64,000 nucleotides of DNA, taken from JBJSXJ01 sp044235425. Its GTDB lineage: Bacteria; Planctomycetota; Planctomycetia; Pirellulales; Pirellulaceae. Where the stretch lies: positions 33,883-97,882 of the forward strand of contig JBIIHW010000016.1 of assembly GCA_044235425.1 (NCBI GenBank), in the 5' to 3' direction. Numbering within the stretch: the first letter of the stretch is position 1; every line of letters begins with the position of its first letter. Below the pieces are notes generated by a model that saw nothing but the letters and a program-made list of their open reading frames with translations, was not told the DNA's origin and did no database searches. Position numbers and translations under genes: made by a program. Shown one piece after another: positions 35,801-44,374 of this stretch.

Positions 35801-38256
35801 AAAGCTCGCTGGGGATCAAGCTCCGCCAGCGGCTCAGCGGCATACCAATACATCAGCGGCAAGTTGTGATCGGCAGCATCCTCCGCGTGGGTCACGAGCG
35901 GCTCCAGTAGACTCCAGCGATCAGCCAGCGGCCAACGCTGAACCGCACTGGCCAAGTACAACCGGACCTGCGGCGATGGGTCATTCGCCGCCAGCTCGAT
36001 CAGCCGCTTTCTCACCGCGGGTGTGAGTAAGGTTTCGTCCAGCTTGGCCGGTGAACTGGTCTCGCTCGCAACTTGAATCGCCCAGGCGCGCACCGCCGGC
36101 GCTGCGTCACTCAGGAGCGTGAGGAGCGTCTCCGCCTGCAGGCTACCGGTAGCCTGGAGCGCCCAGAGCCCCCGCAGACGTAGTCGCGGCGCAGCGGCGC
36201 TTTGACTGAGCTTAACCAGGCTGGGAACGGCCTGCGGCGCAAGCTTCCCCTGTGCCGCCCGTTCTTGTAATTGCCGCCGAGCGTGCCGGACATACCAGTC
36301 ATTCTCATGCGTTTGATACGCCACCAGTTGCTCGTCCGTCGCTGTCGTCAAATCAACCTTCACTGGCTTCGCATCTTGATACGCAATCCGATAAACTCGA
36401 CCGTTCGTGCGATCATGTAAATCGCCTTGGTTGTGGTGACACTGCTGTGCGTCATACCAGTCAATCACCCAGACCTGACCATCTGGTCCATAGGTCATGT
36501 AGAGCATTTGGGACCACTGGTCTCCGGTGAGCAAAAAATCAGGTCCATGGCTGCCAACAAACCCCGATCCTTCGGGCACCAAGATGTCCATATTCATGCG
36601 ATTGCCATGAATATTATTCATAAACAGTTTGCCGCGATAATCGGCGGGCCAGTGGCCTCCCAAGTAAATCATCGCACCGGCATGCGCATGACCGCCGCCG
36701 AGTGAATCGGATGAACGGCGATCATTATTATTCCACTGGTTACCCGTGTAATGTCGATGGTCCGCGATGGTCTTGATGTCCGCATAGGTATGAGGATTGA
36801 AATGATTGCCCGCTTGTCTCTCATACCGCGCCCCTTGAATGATATGAAACAAATGCGGAATCACGCAGGCCGTGGCAAAAGCCTGCCCATGATCATCAAA
36901 ATCAACTCCCCACGGATTGCTCGTCCCTTCAGCAAAAACCTCAAACTGATGCCGCACGGGATGATAGCGCCAAATACCCGCATTCAACCGCACTCGCTGT
37001 TCCGTGGGAGTTCCCGGCTTTCCTACTTTGGAATGCGTGAAGACGCCATGGCACCCGTAGAGCCAACCATCGGGCCCCCACTTGAACGCATTTAAGGTCT
37101 CATGCGTATCCTCATATCCCCAGCCATCCAGCAGCACTTCGGGAGGTCCGTCTGGCTTATCATCTCCATTGCGATCGGGAATAAAGAGTAGATATGGTGC
37201 CGCACCAACCCAGACACCTCCAAATCCAACTTCAATTCCCGATATAAGATTCAGGTTATCAATAAAGGTTGTATGACGATCAAGTGTGCCGTCGCCATCC
37301 GTATCTTCTAATACCAGAATTCGATCCTTGCCCTCACCCTCTTTCGCGCGCCGCGGATACTCGAAGGCCTCGGCCACCCACACTCGCCCACGATCGTCAA
37401 TCGCCATCGCCACCGGCTGTTGAATAATCGGTTCAGCAGCGCCAACTTGCACTTTGAAACCGGCCGGTAATTTCATCGCTTTCGCAGCCGCCTCCGCCTC
37501 TAATCCTGCGTGCGGATAGAGCTGGGCGAGTTCCTGGGAGGGCGGTGCCTTTGCGGCGGGAAACTCAGGCTGTTTTTGATGAAATCGGAAATCATCAAAG
37601 TTGATATGGCCCCACCCCTTCGTGAATTCGTCCACTAAGCGAATCTGGATTTTCTTACCGGCCAGTTTTTTTAAGTCGACAATGACGGGCTGCATCTCCT
37701 CCAGATCACGCCCCGAAGCGTTAAAGAAAACCTTTCGATCGTCCGCCGTTAAGAGCTCAGCACGTGTCGTCCGCGACTTGCCGCCACCAAGCAGGAAACT
37801 GGCATACGGATGCGTGACCGTGAAGGGTACCGACGTGAGAGTTCCCGTCGGATCATCCAGTAACTTCTCGAAGCCGCCAATCCAGAAGTCACCCGTGTGA
37901 TCGCTGCGTTTCCCCTCGCCGAAAATTCTCTTCTGATCGATCGGGCCCTTAATGGGCTGGCCTTCGAAAGCCTTTCCATCCGCTTTCCAGTCGCGTAGGT
38001 CACCGGTTTCAAAGTCGAAATTGAGCGGCTTACCATCGTCGGATTTCGGCAGTTCGCCACGCTCACCCCGGGGAATATTATTGCCCTCGGCCGCCCCGAC
38101 AGCATGCCCGTTGCCGCCCATTGCCGCGCACGTCAGGAGAGCAGTCGTGACGAGGAGGGTGCTGAGCAAGACCGCCCAGCGAGCTCCCAATGGGCCGTTA
38201 AAACTGGCCACCTGACCCTCGACTATCCCCACGCATCCCCCGTCACCACATCTCAT
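32899..38256 (-). CDS. giant PVC-type dehydrogenase-like / HEAT / cytochrome c / DUF1080 / FG-GAP protein
   Basis: 1785 aa from ATG 38256, which has GAGGTG upstream (GTG 38271 is an alternative). Order: signal/transmembrane (~20-50), a beta-sandwich (PLNFDFETGDLRDWKADGK, ~75-230), PVC-type dehydrogenase propeller (~255-640; VWVAEAFEYPRRAKEGE, LEDTDGDGTLDRHTTF, VIDWYDAQQCHHNQGD), HEAT repeats (~660-1090), cytochrome c CQQCH with TGGKVGPDLTGSNR (~1120), DUF1080 (FFNGRDLSGWRGDEHLWRVE, ~1255-1440; 3-keto-disaccharide hydrolase-like) and FG-GAP repeats to the end (~1465-1785; DFNNDGQLDIAAG, DLDGDGWQDLIVVD). It joins possible redox, lyase/hydrolase and binding functions in one exported chain, probably acting on a sugar polymer. 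Confidence 0.92.
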   Translation of the reverse strand: MRCGDGGCVGIVEGQVASFNGPLGARWAVLLSTLLVTTALLTCAAMGGNGHAVGAAEGNNIPRGERGELPKSDDGKPLNFDFETGDLRDWKADGKAFEGQPIKGPIDQKRIFGEGKRSDHTGDFWIGGFEKLLDDPTGTLTSVPFTVTHPYASFLLGGGKSRTTRAELLTADDRKVFFNASGRDLEEMQPVIVDLKKLAGKKIQIRLVDEFTKGWGHINFDDFRFHQKQPEFPAAKAPPSQELAQLYPHAGLEAEAAAKAMKLPAGFKVQVGAAEPIIQQPVAMAIDDRGRVWVAEAFEYPRRAKEGEGKDRILVLEDTDGDGTLDRHTTFIDNLNLISGIEVGFGGVWVGAAPYLLFIPDRNGDDKPDGPPEVLLDGWGYEDTHETLNAFKWGPDGWLYGCHGVFTHSKVGKPGTPTEQRVRLNAGIWRYHPVRHQFEVFAEGTSNPWGVDFDDHGQAFATACVIPHLFHIIQGARYERQAGNHFNPHTYADIKTIADHRHYTGNQWNNNDRRSSDSLGGGHAHAGAMIYLGGHWPADYRGKLFMNNIHGNRMNMDILVPEGSGFVGSHGPDFLLTGDQWSQMLYMTYGPDGQVWVIDWYDAQQCHHNQGDLHDRTNGRVYRIAYQDAKPVKVDLTTATDEQLVAYQTHENDWYVRHARRQLQERAAQGKLAPQAVPSLVKLSQSAAAPRLRLRGLWALQATGSLQAETLLTLLSDAAPAVRAWAIQVASETSSPAKLDETLLTPAVRKRLIELAANDPSPQVRLYLASAVQRWPLADRWSLLEPLVTHAEDAADHNLPLMYWYAAEPLAELDPQRALAWALVAGQNVPLVQQHMIRRIGSGAPEKSLALLIEGLTKASTPELQATFLRGLNEALRGRASVAAPAGWTNVASQLMTAKHPEVRLEALSLGATFGDPVAKKQLREFIADDQQPAKERRTALTALLKTKDQELSAVLRTLLKQTELRGDALRALAAYDDPQTPAAILDVYRNLGPSEQRDALATLSARVLYAQALFHAVEQRQIPAGHLTADLIRQLKNLKNEELNAVIERVWGTARESTADKAQLIDQYKTLVTTASGVKPDLELGRAIFAKTCQQCHSLFATGGKVGPDLTGSNRANLDYLLSNVLDPSAVMAKEYQPTIIVTNGGRVITGIVKEAGKDALTVQTVNELVIVPLADIDERKLSDKSMMPDDLLKQLGPREVRSLVAYLASPGQVPILATADNVQSFFNGRDLSGWRGDEHLWRVENGEIIGRSPGIKHNDFLVSEMSVGDFRLTFEVKLTPNAGNSGVQFRSEPQANGEVKGYQADVGAGWWGKLYEELGRGLLWKKSSDEHVRVDDWNRYEIQAVGSRIQTWINGQLCVDLDDPGGARRGVIALQLHSGGPFEVRYRKLSLSLLRANGGAVTAAQIPQSLGGPATTPLSFRKQQLDAKFRSEGVAYGDFNNDGQLDIAAGSVWFEAPQWKPHAILEQPKEFSIRTYSDTFCNWAEDLDGDGWQDLIVVDFPGNPTWWFRNPGRAGGAWQRSRVTPVTNNESPNYLDVDRDGRRELLLGYTEGNLGVARPGPIATADWVLTSVSGSKAPGTDKFSHGLGVGDLNLDGRDDLLVTAGWWEAPSKPTKEPWKFHPAPFGQPAAQMYVYDFDGDGDQDVLSSSAHKAGLWWHEQTAPDQWQTHEIDSSIAQTHALVLADMNGDGLPDFVTGKRFYAHNGNDPGEDQPATLFWYELSRENGKPKWTPHQIDHDSGVGTQFEVVDMNRDGLLDVIISNKKGVFYFEQSRTAATAKGGGE

Positions 38257-38315
38257 GATCCACCTCATCACGAAGCAGTGCTACGGCTCTTGGGCCGTGA
38301 CTCGGCGCGGAAACC

Positions 38316-39548
38316 TCATTCCCAACGCCACGTATGTCCCCGAAAATGGATCGCTGGATCATCCAGGATGCTTCCCGCGATCGCTGCACTCATCGAATGC
38401 TGCTCCGCTAGTGTAATCAGATCGCGGGCTACGGAACTATCGGGCACCACACACAAAAAGCCAATTCCCCGGTTCCACTGTTCACACGCCTCGCGGTCAT
38501 CAACCAGCGGACGACCGCCGAGCGGAAATTGGTTCGCTAAAGCGAGCAACTCCGCCACTCCCTCGGGATCGGGAAACACTGAATCGATCATGATTCCCAG
38601 GCCCGTTTTGCGTAACAGGCGACTGCACTTGAGCGGAATTCCGCCACCGGTCACATGCACACAGGCGACGATCGGAATCTGGACCGGCCCGTCCACGCCA
38701 CCTTGAGCCGCATAGATCAGCGAAGAGTAAATAGTCGATGGTCGGGAAAGCCGTTCCACCAAATCTCCGTACCGCTCATGCCAGGGAATGATGAGCTGTT
38801 CGGCCAATTCACTACGCCGCGACAACAACTCGGAGATCACTTGTTGCCGCGCGGATCGCTCGACGACATTGGAGAGCGACGACACAATCCAATCCTGCCG
38901 AGTCGCATGTTGCTGGGACAGGTAGGCATGTTCGAGAATTCGTCGAGCTCGCGAAAGACCATTGCTGCGGATCGATGTATCCCGCAGCGCCACAACCACC
39001 TGACCAGGTCGCAGATTGCTCGGCTGAAACTCCTTCTCGCGATTCACAAGCGCCACCGACACGGCATTCCAGTTCAACCGCGAAGCACCTGGCCCCGGCG
39101 CCCGATACCCCAGCTCGGCCGTTTCGCCATTAAGTAATGCAAATCCGCCGCGCCGACAGGCTTGCTCCATGCCCCGTGCCAACGCCGCAATAAAGCGTGT
39201 GTCATGCGCCGAATTCACATCGACGCAGTTCACGATTCCGACTGTGAAGTGACCATCGCGCGCCGCATCGTCGGCCACCATCGCCACCACATCATGCGCC
39301 GGACGTTCAAAAAAGCTGTAATCGCCCGTCTGCAAAAAACCTCGTTCCACCAGCTCTGGCTTCGTACCCGTACCATCGCTGTTGACCGTCAGCAGGTGTC
39401 GGCCGCTGGCGATCGCCATCCCGTGCGGCCCGGGCTGGGGTCGATAGGCCGGCTCGGGAAAAAGATCCCGCGTCGCCCGCAATACCTCCGCAAAGGTACT
39501 ACCGGCAAGTTCTTTATCGTCCACGGCCACATTCTTGCGATGTTGCAT
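38316..39548 (-). CDS. PurM-like (AIR synthase-related) protein
   Basis: 410 aa. It keeps the PurM superfamily blocks in order: NSDGTGTKPELV (compare STDGVGTK), MVADDAARDG, NGETAELGYRAPG, SNGLSRARRI and HVTGGGIPLKCSRLL near the C-terminal domain. It is diverged from ordinary PurM: the first motif reads Asn-Ser-Asp and the second (NGETAEL) lacks the usual double Gly, so it may be a second ligase with a different substrate or a regulatory paralogue rather than the purine enzyme. It lies between the DUF1501 gene (28 bp upstream) and the giant dehydrogenase gene (59 bp downstream). Confidence 0.82.
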   Translation of the reverse strand: MQHRKNVAVDDKELAGSTFAEVLRATRDLFPEPAYRPQPGPHGMAIASGRHLLTVNSDGTGTKPELVERGFLQTGDYSFFERPAHDVVAMVADDAARDGHFTVGIVNCVDVNSAHDTRFIAALARGMEQACRRGGFALLNGETAELGYRAPGPGASRLNWNAVSVALVNREKEFQPSNLRPGQVVVALRDTSIRSNGLSRARRILEHAYLSQQHATRQDWIVSSLSNVVERSARQQVISELLSRRSELAEQLIIPWHERYGDLVERLSRPSTIYSSLIYAAQGGVDGPVQIPIVACVHVTGGGIPLKCSRLLRKTGLGIMIDSVFPDPEGVAELLALANQFPLGGRPLVDDREACEQWNRGIGFLCVVPDSSVARDLITLAEQHSMSAAIAGSILDDPAIHFRGHTWRWE

Positions 39549-39576
39549 TCTGGTTTGGTTTTCTGAATCAAAAAAG

Positions 39577-41043
39577 TCAGCTTTTAAGGAGCGGTGTCAC
39601 CACTCGTCCATGAACATCCGTTAAACGATAGTCACGCCCCTGAAAACGAAACGTAAGTCGCTCGTGATCAATTCCCAAGCAGTGCAGTAACGTGGCATTT
39701 AAGTCGTGAACCGGCACCTCGCTATCAACCACGTTGTAGCCGTAATCGTCCGTCTCGCCGAACACCATCCCGGGCTTGATCCCCCCGCCAGCCAACCACA
39801 TTGAATAACAGCGTCCGTGATGATCGCGGCCGTAGTCATCCTTCAAACCACCCTGTCCATAAACTGTCCGCCCAAACTCGCCGCCCCACACGACGAGCGT
39901 GTCATCGAGCAGGCCGCGCTGTTTCAGATCCGCGATTAAAGCCGCCTGCGGCTGGTCAATATCACGACACTGCTTCGGCAGATTAGTCACGATCCCCGCA
40001 TGCTGATCCCAGCCACGATGATAAAGCTGAACACAGCGTACCCCGCGCTCAATCATCCGCCGCGCCAGCAAACAGTTCGCGGCAAATGAACCGCGCTTGT
40101 TCACGTCCGGTCCATACTGCGCCAGCGTCGCCGGCGACTCATTCGCGAAATCGAGCAAGCCTGGCACCGAAGTCTGCATACGAAACGCCATCTCGTACTG
40201 CGCAATCCGAGTTGCCACCTCGGGATCACCCGACTGCTGCCCCTGCTGCACATTCAGCTCCGCTAGACTGCCCAGCATTTTCCGCCGCAGCGTTCGATCA
40301 ATGCCCGCTGGGTCGTTCAAGTAGAGCACCGGGTCGCCGCTGCTGCGAAATTTCACCCCCTGATGACTCGACGGTAAAAAACCAGCACCCCAGAGTCGAT
40401 CGAGCAGCCCCTGATTGGCATCCGCTCCGCTCCCATGCGAAATCATCACGATGAACGCCGGTAAATCGTCCGCCTCCGCACCCAGTCCATAACTCAACCA
40501 GGCCCCAAGCGATGGTCGACCGGGCTGCTGAGCCCCCGTTTGCACAAACGTGATCGCCGGATCATGATTAATCGCTTCAGTGCTCACCGAGCGGACAATA
40601 CAAAGCTCGTCGACCATGCGTGCTGTGTGCGGCCACAGCTCCGTCATCCACGCCCCCGACTCGCCCTGCCGCTGGAACCCAAACTTGGGCGCAATCACCG
40701 GAAAACTTTTTTGCCCCGACGTCATGCCCGTTAGCCGCTGCCCACGACGAATCGAGTCGGGCAGTTCCTGACCGTGAAACTGCTTGAGCTGCGGCTTGTA
40801 GTCGAGCAGTTCCAGATGCGATGGCCCGCCCGACTGAAACAAGTAGATGATCCGCTTCGCCCGCGGGGCTAAATGGGGGACGCCCGGTTGGCCTCCCCGC
40901 CGCGAGGTCGCCGTCCCCGAGTCGCCATCCGCCGCCAAGCCGTCGCGACTCAGCAAGCTGGCTAGCGCCGCAGCGGCCGTGACGGAGCCTCCTCCCGTCA
41001 ACAAGGCTCTTCGATTCAGCTGGTTCCAAGGAGCGTCAGTCAT
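39577..41043 (-). CDS. DUF1501 domain-containing protein (sulfatase-like), Tat-exported
   Basis: 488 aa from ATG 41043 (a TTG at 41061 is in frame). Twin-arginine signal (NRRALLTGGGSVTAAAAL). Family motifs: IYLFQSGGPSHLELLDYKP, GMTSGQKSFPVIAPKFGF, HDPAITFVQTG, YHRGWDQHAGIVTNLP, WGGEFGRTVYGQGG, GRDHHGRCYSMWLAGGGI. DUF1501 proteins have an alkaline-phosphatase/sulfatase-type fold and are very frequent in planctomycetes, normally paired with DUF1549/1553 cytochromes; here that partner is missing nearby. Substrate unknown. Confidence 0.94.
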   Translation of the reverse strand: MTDAPWNQLNRRALLTGGGSVTAAAALASLLSRDGLAADGDSGTATSRRGGQPGVPHLAPRAKRIIYLFQSGGPSHLELLDYKPQLKQFHGQELPDSIRRGQRLTGMTSGQKSFPVIAPKFGFQRQGESGAWMTELWPHTARMVDELCIVRSVSTEAINHDPAITFVQTGAQQPGRPSLGAWLSYGLGAEADDLPAFIVMISHGSGADANQGLLDRLWGAGFLPSSHQGVKFRSSGDPVLYLNDPAGIDRTLRRKMLGSLAELNVQQGQQSGDPEVATRIAQYEMAFRMQTSVPGLLDFANESPATLAQYGPDVNKRGSFAANCLLARRMIERGVRCVQLYHRGWDQHAGIVTNLPKQCRDIDQPQAALIADLKQRGLLDDTLVVWGGEFGRTVYGQGGLKDDYGRDHHGRCYSMWLAGGGIKPGMVFGETDDYGYNVVDSEVPVHDLNATLLHCLGIDHERLTFRFQGRDYRLTDVHGRVVTPLLKS

Positions 41044-41102
41044 CGTGAGGAGGCTGGACAAGGATTTGATAATGAAGAGTAATTACTATTCTTTAAACCA
41101 GA

Positions 41103-41771
41103 CTAACGCGCGTCGCGTTCGGAATTTATCAGGCGACGACGAAGTTCCGTGTCGCCCTGACAACATTCACAGCGCTTCAGCTCAAACATGGCGATCGCGC
41201 AGACCGAACACCAATAATCAAGCTCATACTTCTCTTTCTTAGCCGTCGCTCCCTGGCCGACGGTTTCCCATTCATAGAGCTTCAAAACTTGCACTGTGGG
41301 GCTGCCTGCATACCGCCGCACCAGCAATTCCACCAGCCGCCCCCGTAGTCGCTCGTCTTTGCGAAATCCTCTCCCACGGACATCTTCCACCAGGGGAATC
41401 AACTGTCCGTCCGCGGTCTCCAAGGCCAACACACGGCGACGGGCATCGTCGGCCCACTGCACCCCCTGCAGTCGTAACATCGCTTCGTCCAGCCAGACCA
41501 CGTGCCCCGTCAGGGTCTCAAGCGTAAATCGCGGTTTGTCTTGCGCGTGAGCATACGACACAGCCTCGATGGGCCCCGCTGACCAGCGGTTCGTTGCCGC
41601 GAGCCCCATCACCCATAGGCTCGCCATCAGCACCACCAGCAAACATCGTCGCCAGTTCCGACAGCCTCGCAATGAGAACTCAACCAGCGTCTCGATGAAC
41701 CGTGCAGACAAGATGAAAAGTCTCCGTAGTGGATCGTTCGCTACTCGCTCGCCTTCCCCACGACTACCCAT
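41103..41771 (-). CDS. conserved small exported protein with Cys cluster, function unknown
   Basis: 222 aa. One hydrophobic segment (about 43-62, CLLVVLMASLWVMGLAA) that is a late signal or anchor. A soluble domain follows (~80-190). The tail has closely spaced cysteines, YWCSVCAIAMFELKRCECCQ, which could bind a metal or form disulphides. ATG 41771 lies inside the end of the upstream gene (31-bp overlap), suggesting coupling; a later start, such as the Met before ASLWVMG, cannot be excluded. I do not recognise the family. It is the third of three consecutive exported genes. Confidence 0.7.
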   Translation of the reverse strand: MGSRGEGERVANDPLRRLFILSARFIETLVEFSLRGCRNWRRCLLVVLMASLWVMGLAATNRWSAGPIEAVSYAHAQDKPRFTLETLTGHVVWLDEAMLRLQGVQWADDARRRVLALETADGQLIPLVEDVRGRGFRKDERLRGRLVELLVRRYAGSPTVQVLKLYEWETVGQGATAKKEKYELDYWCSVCAIAMFELKRCECCQGDTELRRRLINSERDAR

Positions 41772-42508
41772 TCCATCGCCAGGGGCTGGGATTGATCACC
41801 AATCCGATTCATTCCACGACTCTTAACGATCCACCAATCACCCTCTTGCTTATGACGAATCGCCGGCACATCGCCCTCTGCCGAAACAGGTTTCTGCAGC
41901 GGTAATAAAAGCGGGTGCGTGGAGCCCGCCGCCTCGGCACTGAGCTTGGTCAATGTTTTGTAGTCGAGCGGCGCGGGGGTCTTGTCCGCCGCGGCTGGCA
42001 GCAATAATAAAAAATCCCGAGTGGCCGACGTACCCACATGGGCGCCGTCAATCGGCTGATGACCATACCGCAGCGTATAGACACCCTCTGCAATTTTCTG
42101 ATCGCGGAAGTCCGTGCCTCGTTTCGGATAGGAAACGACACCGATCAGTTGCCCGGGTTGCAACGGATAGAGAACGGATCCTGCTGCCTTCTCTGGCGCC
42201 TTCGCCTGCACCCACTCCTTGCACAACCAGACATCGCAAACCACACGACTGGGCGCTCGCGTGATCCGCAGTGCCGGTCCACCGAGGAGCGCTGCAATTT
42301 CCGCCGAAATCGCCGCCTGTGGTGGCGGATCCCCCAGCGACTCTACCTTGTGCTCTGCGGCACTAGCCAAGCCAGCCACTCCCGTCAGCAGCAGCGACAG
42401 TACCCCGGCGATCGCCAAGCGAACCAGTTCCCTCACCGCACGCGCGGACTTTTCCGTCTGGTCTACTCGCGTTCGCCGCATGAATCGCATCACAGCAAAA
42501 TCAGTCAT
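41741..42508 (-). CDS. exported protein of unknown function
   Basis: 255 aa from ATG 42508, which follows an AGAAGGA ribosome site; upstream codons to 42550 are not needed. Signal peptide (LAIAGVLSLLLTGVAGLASAAE). The mature part has CDVWLCKEW and the pattern YGHQPIDGAHVGTSATRDF, then DYKTLTKLSAEAAGSTHP. This resembles a planctomycete family of small secreted proteins of unknown role; no catalytic motif is seen. It lies between the DUF1326-like gene and the Cys-cluster gene, probably in one transcript. Confidence 0.75.
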   Translation of the reverse strand: MTDFAVMRFMRRTRVDQTEKSARAVRELVRLAIAGVLSLLLTGVAGLASAAEHKVESLGDPPPQAAISAEIAALLGGPALRITRAPSRVVCDVWLCKEWVQAKAPEKAAGSVLYPLQPGQLIGVVSYPKRGTDFRDQKIAEGVYTLRYGHQPIDGAHVGTSATRDFLLLLPAAADKTPAPLDYKTLTKLSAEAAGSTHPLLLPLQKPVSAEGDVPAIRHKQEGDWWIVKSRGMNRIGDQSQPLAMEWVVVGKASE

Positions 42509-42586
42509 CGGAGGAATCCTTCTTTTGACGAGTGTTGAGCGCTGGCCCAAGCGTGACGACGGCAGTTGCCTACTGCCTCCTGCAGC

Positions 42587-43348
42587 CTATTCAAATTTAC
42601 CCACGTACGCACTGCGACTGTTGGGCATCGACCAGCGACTTCCCAGCCCGCGTCCCGCAAATTCCGACTCCACCGACACTCCCGCCGCAAACTGATGCAG
42701 CTTCGCCAGCGGTGGATAATAAGCGACTTCATTCGTGCAGATACAGTCGGACGGTTTGGCTTTGCGAGTGGCCAATTTCACGACCTTACCGGCGATCAAC
42801 TCGCCCCGCATCGTGCCGGCGTCCAGTTTCATACTGATCGGTAACACATCCACACGGACAACCTCTTGTCCCGCTCGTCCCGCACGCTGTCGAGCAAACT
42901 CAACTAGCGCCGCTCGCTGCGCCACACTGGCCCGCTCATCCACCAGTACCAGTGATTTCAACTGCTGCGGGTCTTCAACTCCCTTGAACCCTAAGGTTGT
43001 ATCGCCACGAAGAACCAGGACCACGTTCAGCCCCGCAAGCTCGACGCCCGCATGACTACCCTCTTCAATCCCCCAGGCCATGATCGCTTCTTTACCCGTC
43101 AACTGCACTTCAGCATTCGCGAAGCAGGGGCCGGTATAAACTTGGCAGGTGCGACTCTCCAGGTAGATGCCGCGGATTGAATCCGCTAAGGCACCACTTC
43201 CCAAAACTCCAGAAGCGGCCCACAGAATGAAAGCCATTACGGTCACCGCGGCGCGCGACTTAGAACGCCTCACAGCACTAGCCAAAATCTTGGCTTTGCG
43301 GCCGAGCAGCATCGTGAACAATCCAAGCGGGGAACATGAGCAAGGCAT
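42587..43348 (-). CDS. DUF1326-like exported protein
   Basis: About 253 aa. The start is uncertain: ATG 43348 has CGGAG nine bases upstream; ATG 43357 and TTG 43486 are in frame. Signal peptide (VMAFILWAASGVLGSGALAD). The mature domain matches DUF1326: SRTCQVYTGPCFANAEVQ, AWGIEEGSHAGVELAGLNVV, then a C-terminal CIC dipeptide motif (SDCICTNEVAYYPPL) and GSRW. DUF1326 function is not known; the conserved cysteines suggest metal binding. It starts a run of three small exported genes. Confidence 0.72.
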   Translation of the reverse strand: MPCSCSPLGLFTMLLGRKAKILASAVRRSKSRAAVTVMAFILWAASGVLGSGALADSIRGIYLESRTCQVYTGPCFANAEVQLTGKEAIMAWGIEEGSHAGVELAGLNVVLVLRGDTTLGFKGVEDPQQLKSLVLVDERASVAQRAALVEFARQRAGRAGQEVVRVDVLPISMKLDAGTMRGELIAGKVVKLATRKAKPSDCICTNEVAYYPPLAKLHQFAAGVSVESEFAGRGLGSRWSMPNSRSAYVGKFE

Positions 43349-43507
43349 GGCGCACATCTCCGTACGGACAGTTAAAAGGTGGGAGTAAATTCGCTCCGGC
43401 TGTCGAGCGACCAACAGGCAGAACCGAACCACGTGGGGGGAATTGTACCGCACCGGTGAGCGAGCGCCTATTGAACGAAGGACCAAGTGGCACCCAGTCC
43501 CGAGAAG

Positions 43508-44374
43508 TTAGCCGCCACAGAGCCCGCAAGCCTTGCCCTCACCAGGACCGCACGGACGCCCCCGAGCCGTTTTTTTGAAGTGCTCGCAGCTCTCGTTATG
43601 CCGTACACCGGAGATTTCGTTGAGCCAAAAGCGACCGGATGTTTTGTCGCTGGAGGCCGGATTTCGAGCTGCCGTAGCGGCGCTTTTAAGTTGTATTTGT
43701 TCATCGCGGTAGGTCCACGGTGCAATCGGCCGCTCGTCCGCCCACAAGCCTCGCTTGGCACGCCGAGCCGCCTGTTCGCTCCGAGCCAGCTGCTCGTCGT
43801 CGCTGAACCGCGTGAAGTGCCACGCCCAGCCCTCTTCGACCTGCTTTAAGTTGACATTGTCGCCATCCAGCCGTACCACTCCCAGCGTCCGCTCGAATTT
43901 GTCGGTCCCCCGAATCTGCACGACCACCACTTTGCCCGCCACGCGCTGCGCGAGTGCCTGCTTCGCCTGTTTCCCAAAGCGCTGCTCCGACTCGGGCGCA
44001 TCAATCCCTTCCAGTCGTATCGTAACCGTCTGCTGCCGAACCGTTTTTTCGAGTGACGATTTTTGCGGCGACGATGTCTTTTGCTGCGACGATTTTTGCG
44101 GCGACGATGCCGTTATCTGTGTCGACGGCAACGGCACCAGCACCTGAATGGTGTCGCCATCCAGAACGCCAATCACTTTCCCGCGCAGTTCACCACCCTC
44201 TGCCGGCGGCGCCGCCCAGCCCCGGATCCCAGGCGCCGCAATCAGGGACACCATGACCATCAGCAGCCCAGCCGCCGCCCCTGCTGCTCGCCAACGACCA
44301 AGCCGAATGCGCGCGCTGAAAATCCGCGCAAGCACATCATTCGTTGAACGTCGATTTGTCCCGTGGCAGATCAT
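43508..44374 (-). CDS. thermonuclease (SNase-like) family protein
   Basis: 288 aa. Transmembrane/signal segment about 30-50. The SNase OB-fold is visible: GKVIGVLDGDTIQVLV, then IRLEGIDAPESEQRFG with the catalytic-type Arg, KFERTLGVVRLDG and the core Trp-rich end EEGWAWHFTRFSDD. A 35-residue Lys/Ser/Gln insertion (SSPQKSSQQKTSSPQKSS) coded by short repeats breaks the domain after the first strands. The C-terminus FWLNEISGVRHNESCEHF ... GLCGG is a Cys-containing tail often found after this domain. Expected activity is calcium-dependent nuclease, exported; probably nutrient or DNA-uptake related. Confidence 0.88.
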   Translation of the reverse strand: MICHGTNRRSTNDVLARIFSARIRLGRWRAAGAAAGLLMVMVSLIAAPGIRGWAAPPAEGGELRGKVIGVLDGDTIQVLVPLPSTQITASSPQKSSQQKTSSPQKSSLEKTVRQQTVTIRLEGIDAPESEQRFGKQAKQALAQRVAGKVVVVQIRGTDKFERTLGVVRLDGDNVNLKQVEEGWAWHFTRFSDDEQLARSEQAARRAKRGLWADERPIAPWTYRDEQIQLKSAATAARNPASSDKTSGRFWLNEISGVRHNESCEHFKKTARGRPCGPGEGKACGLCGG

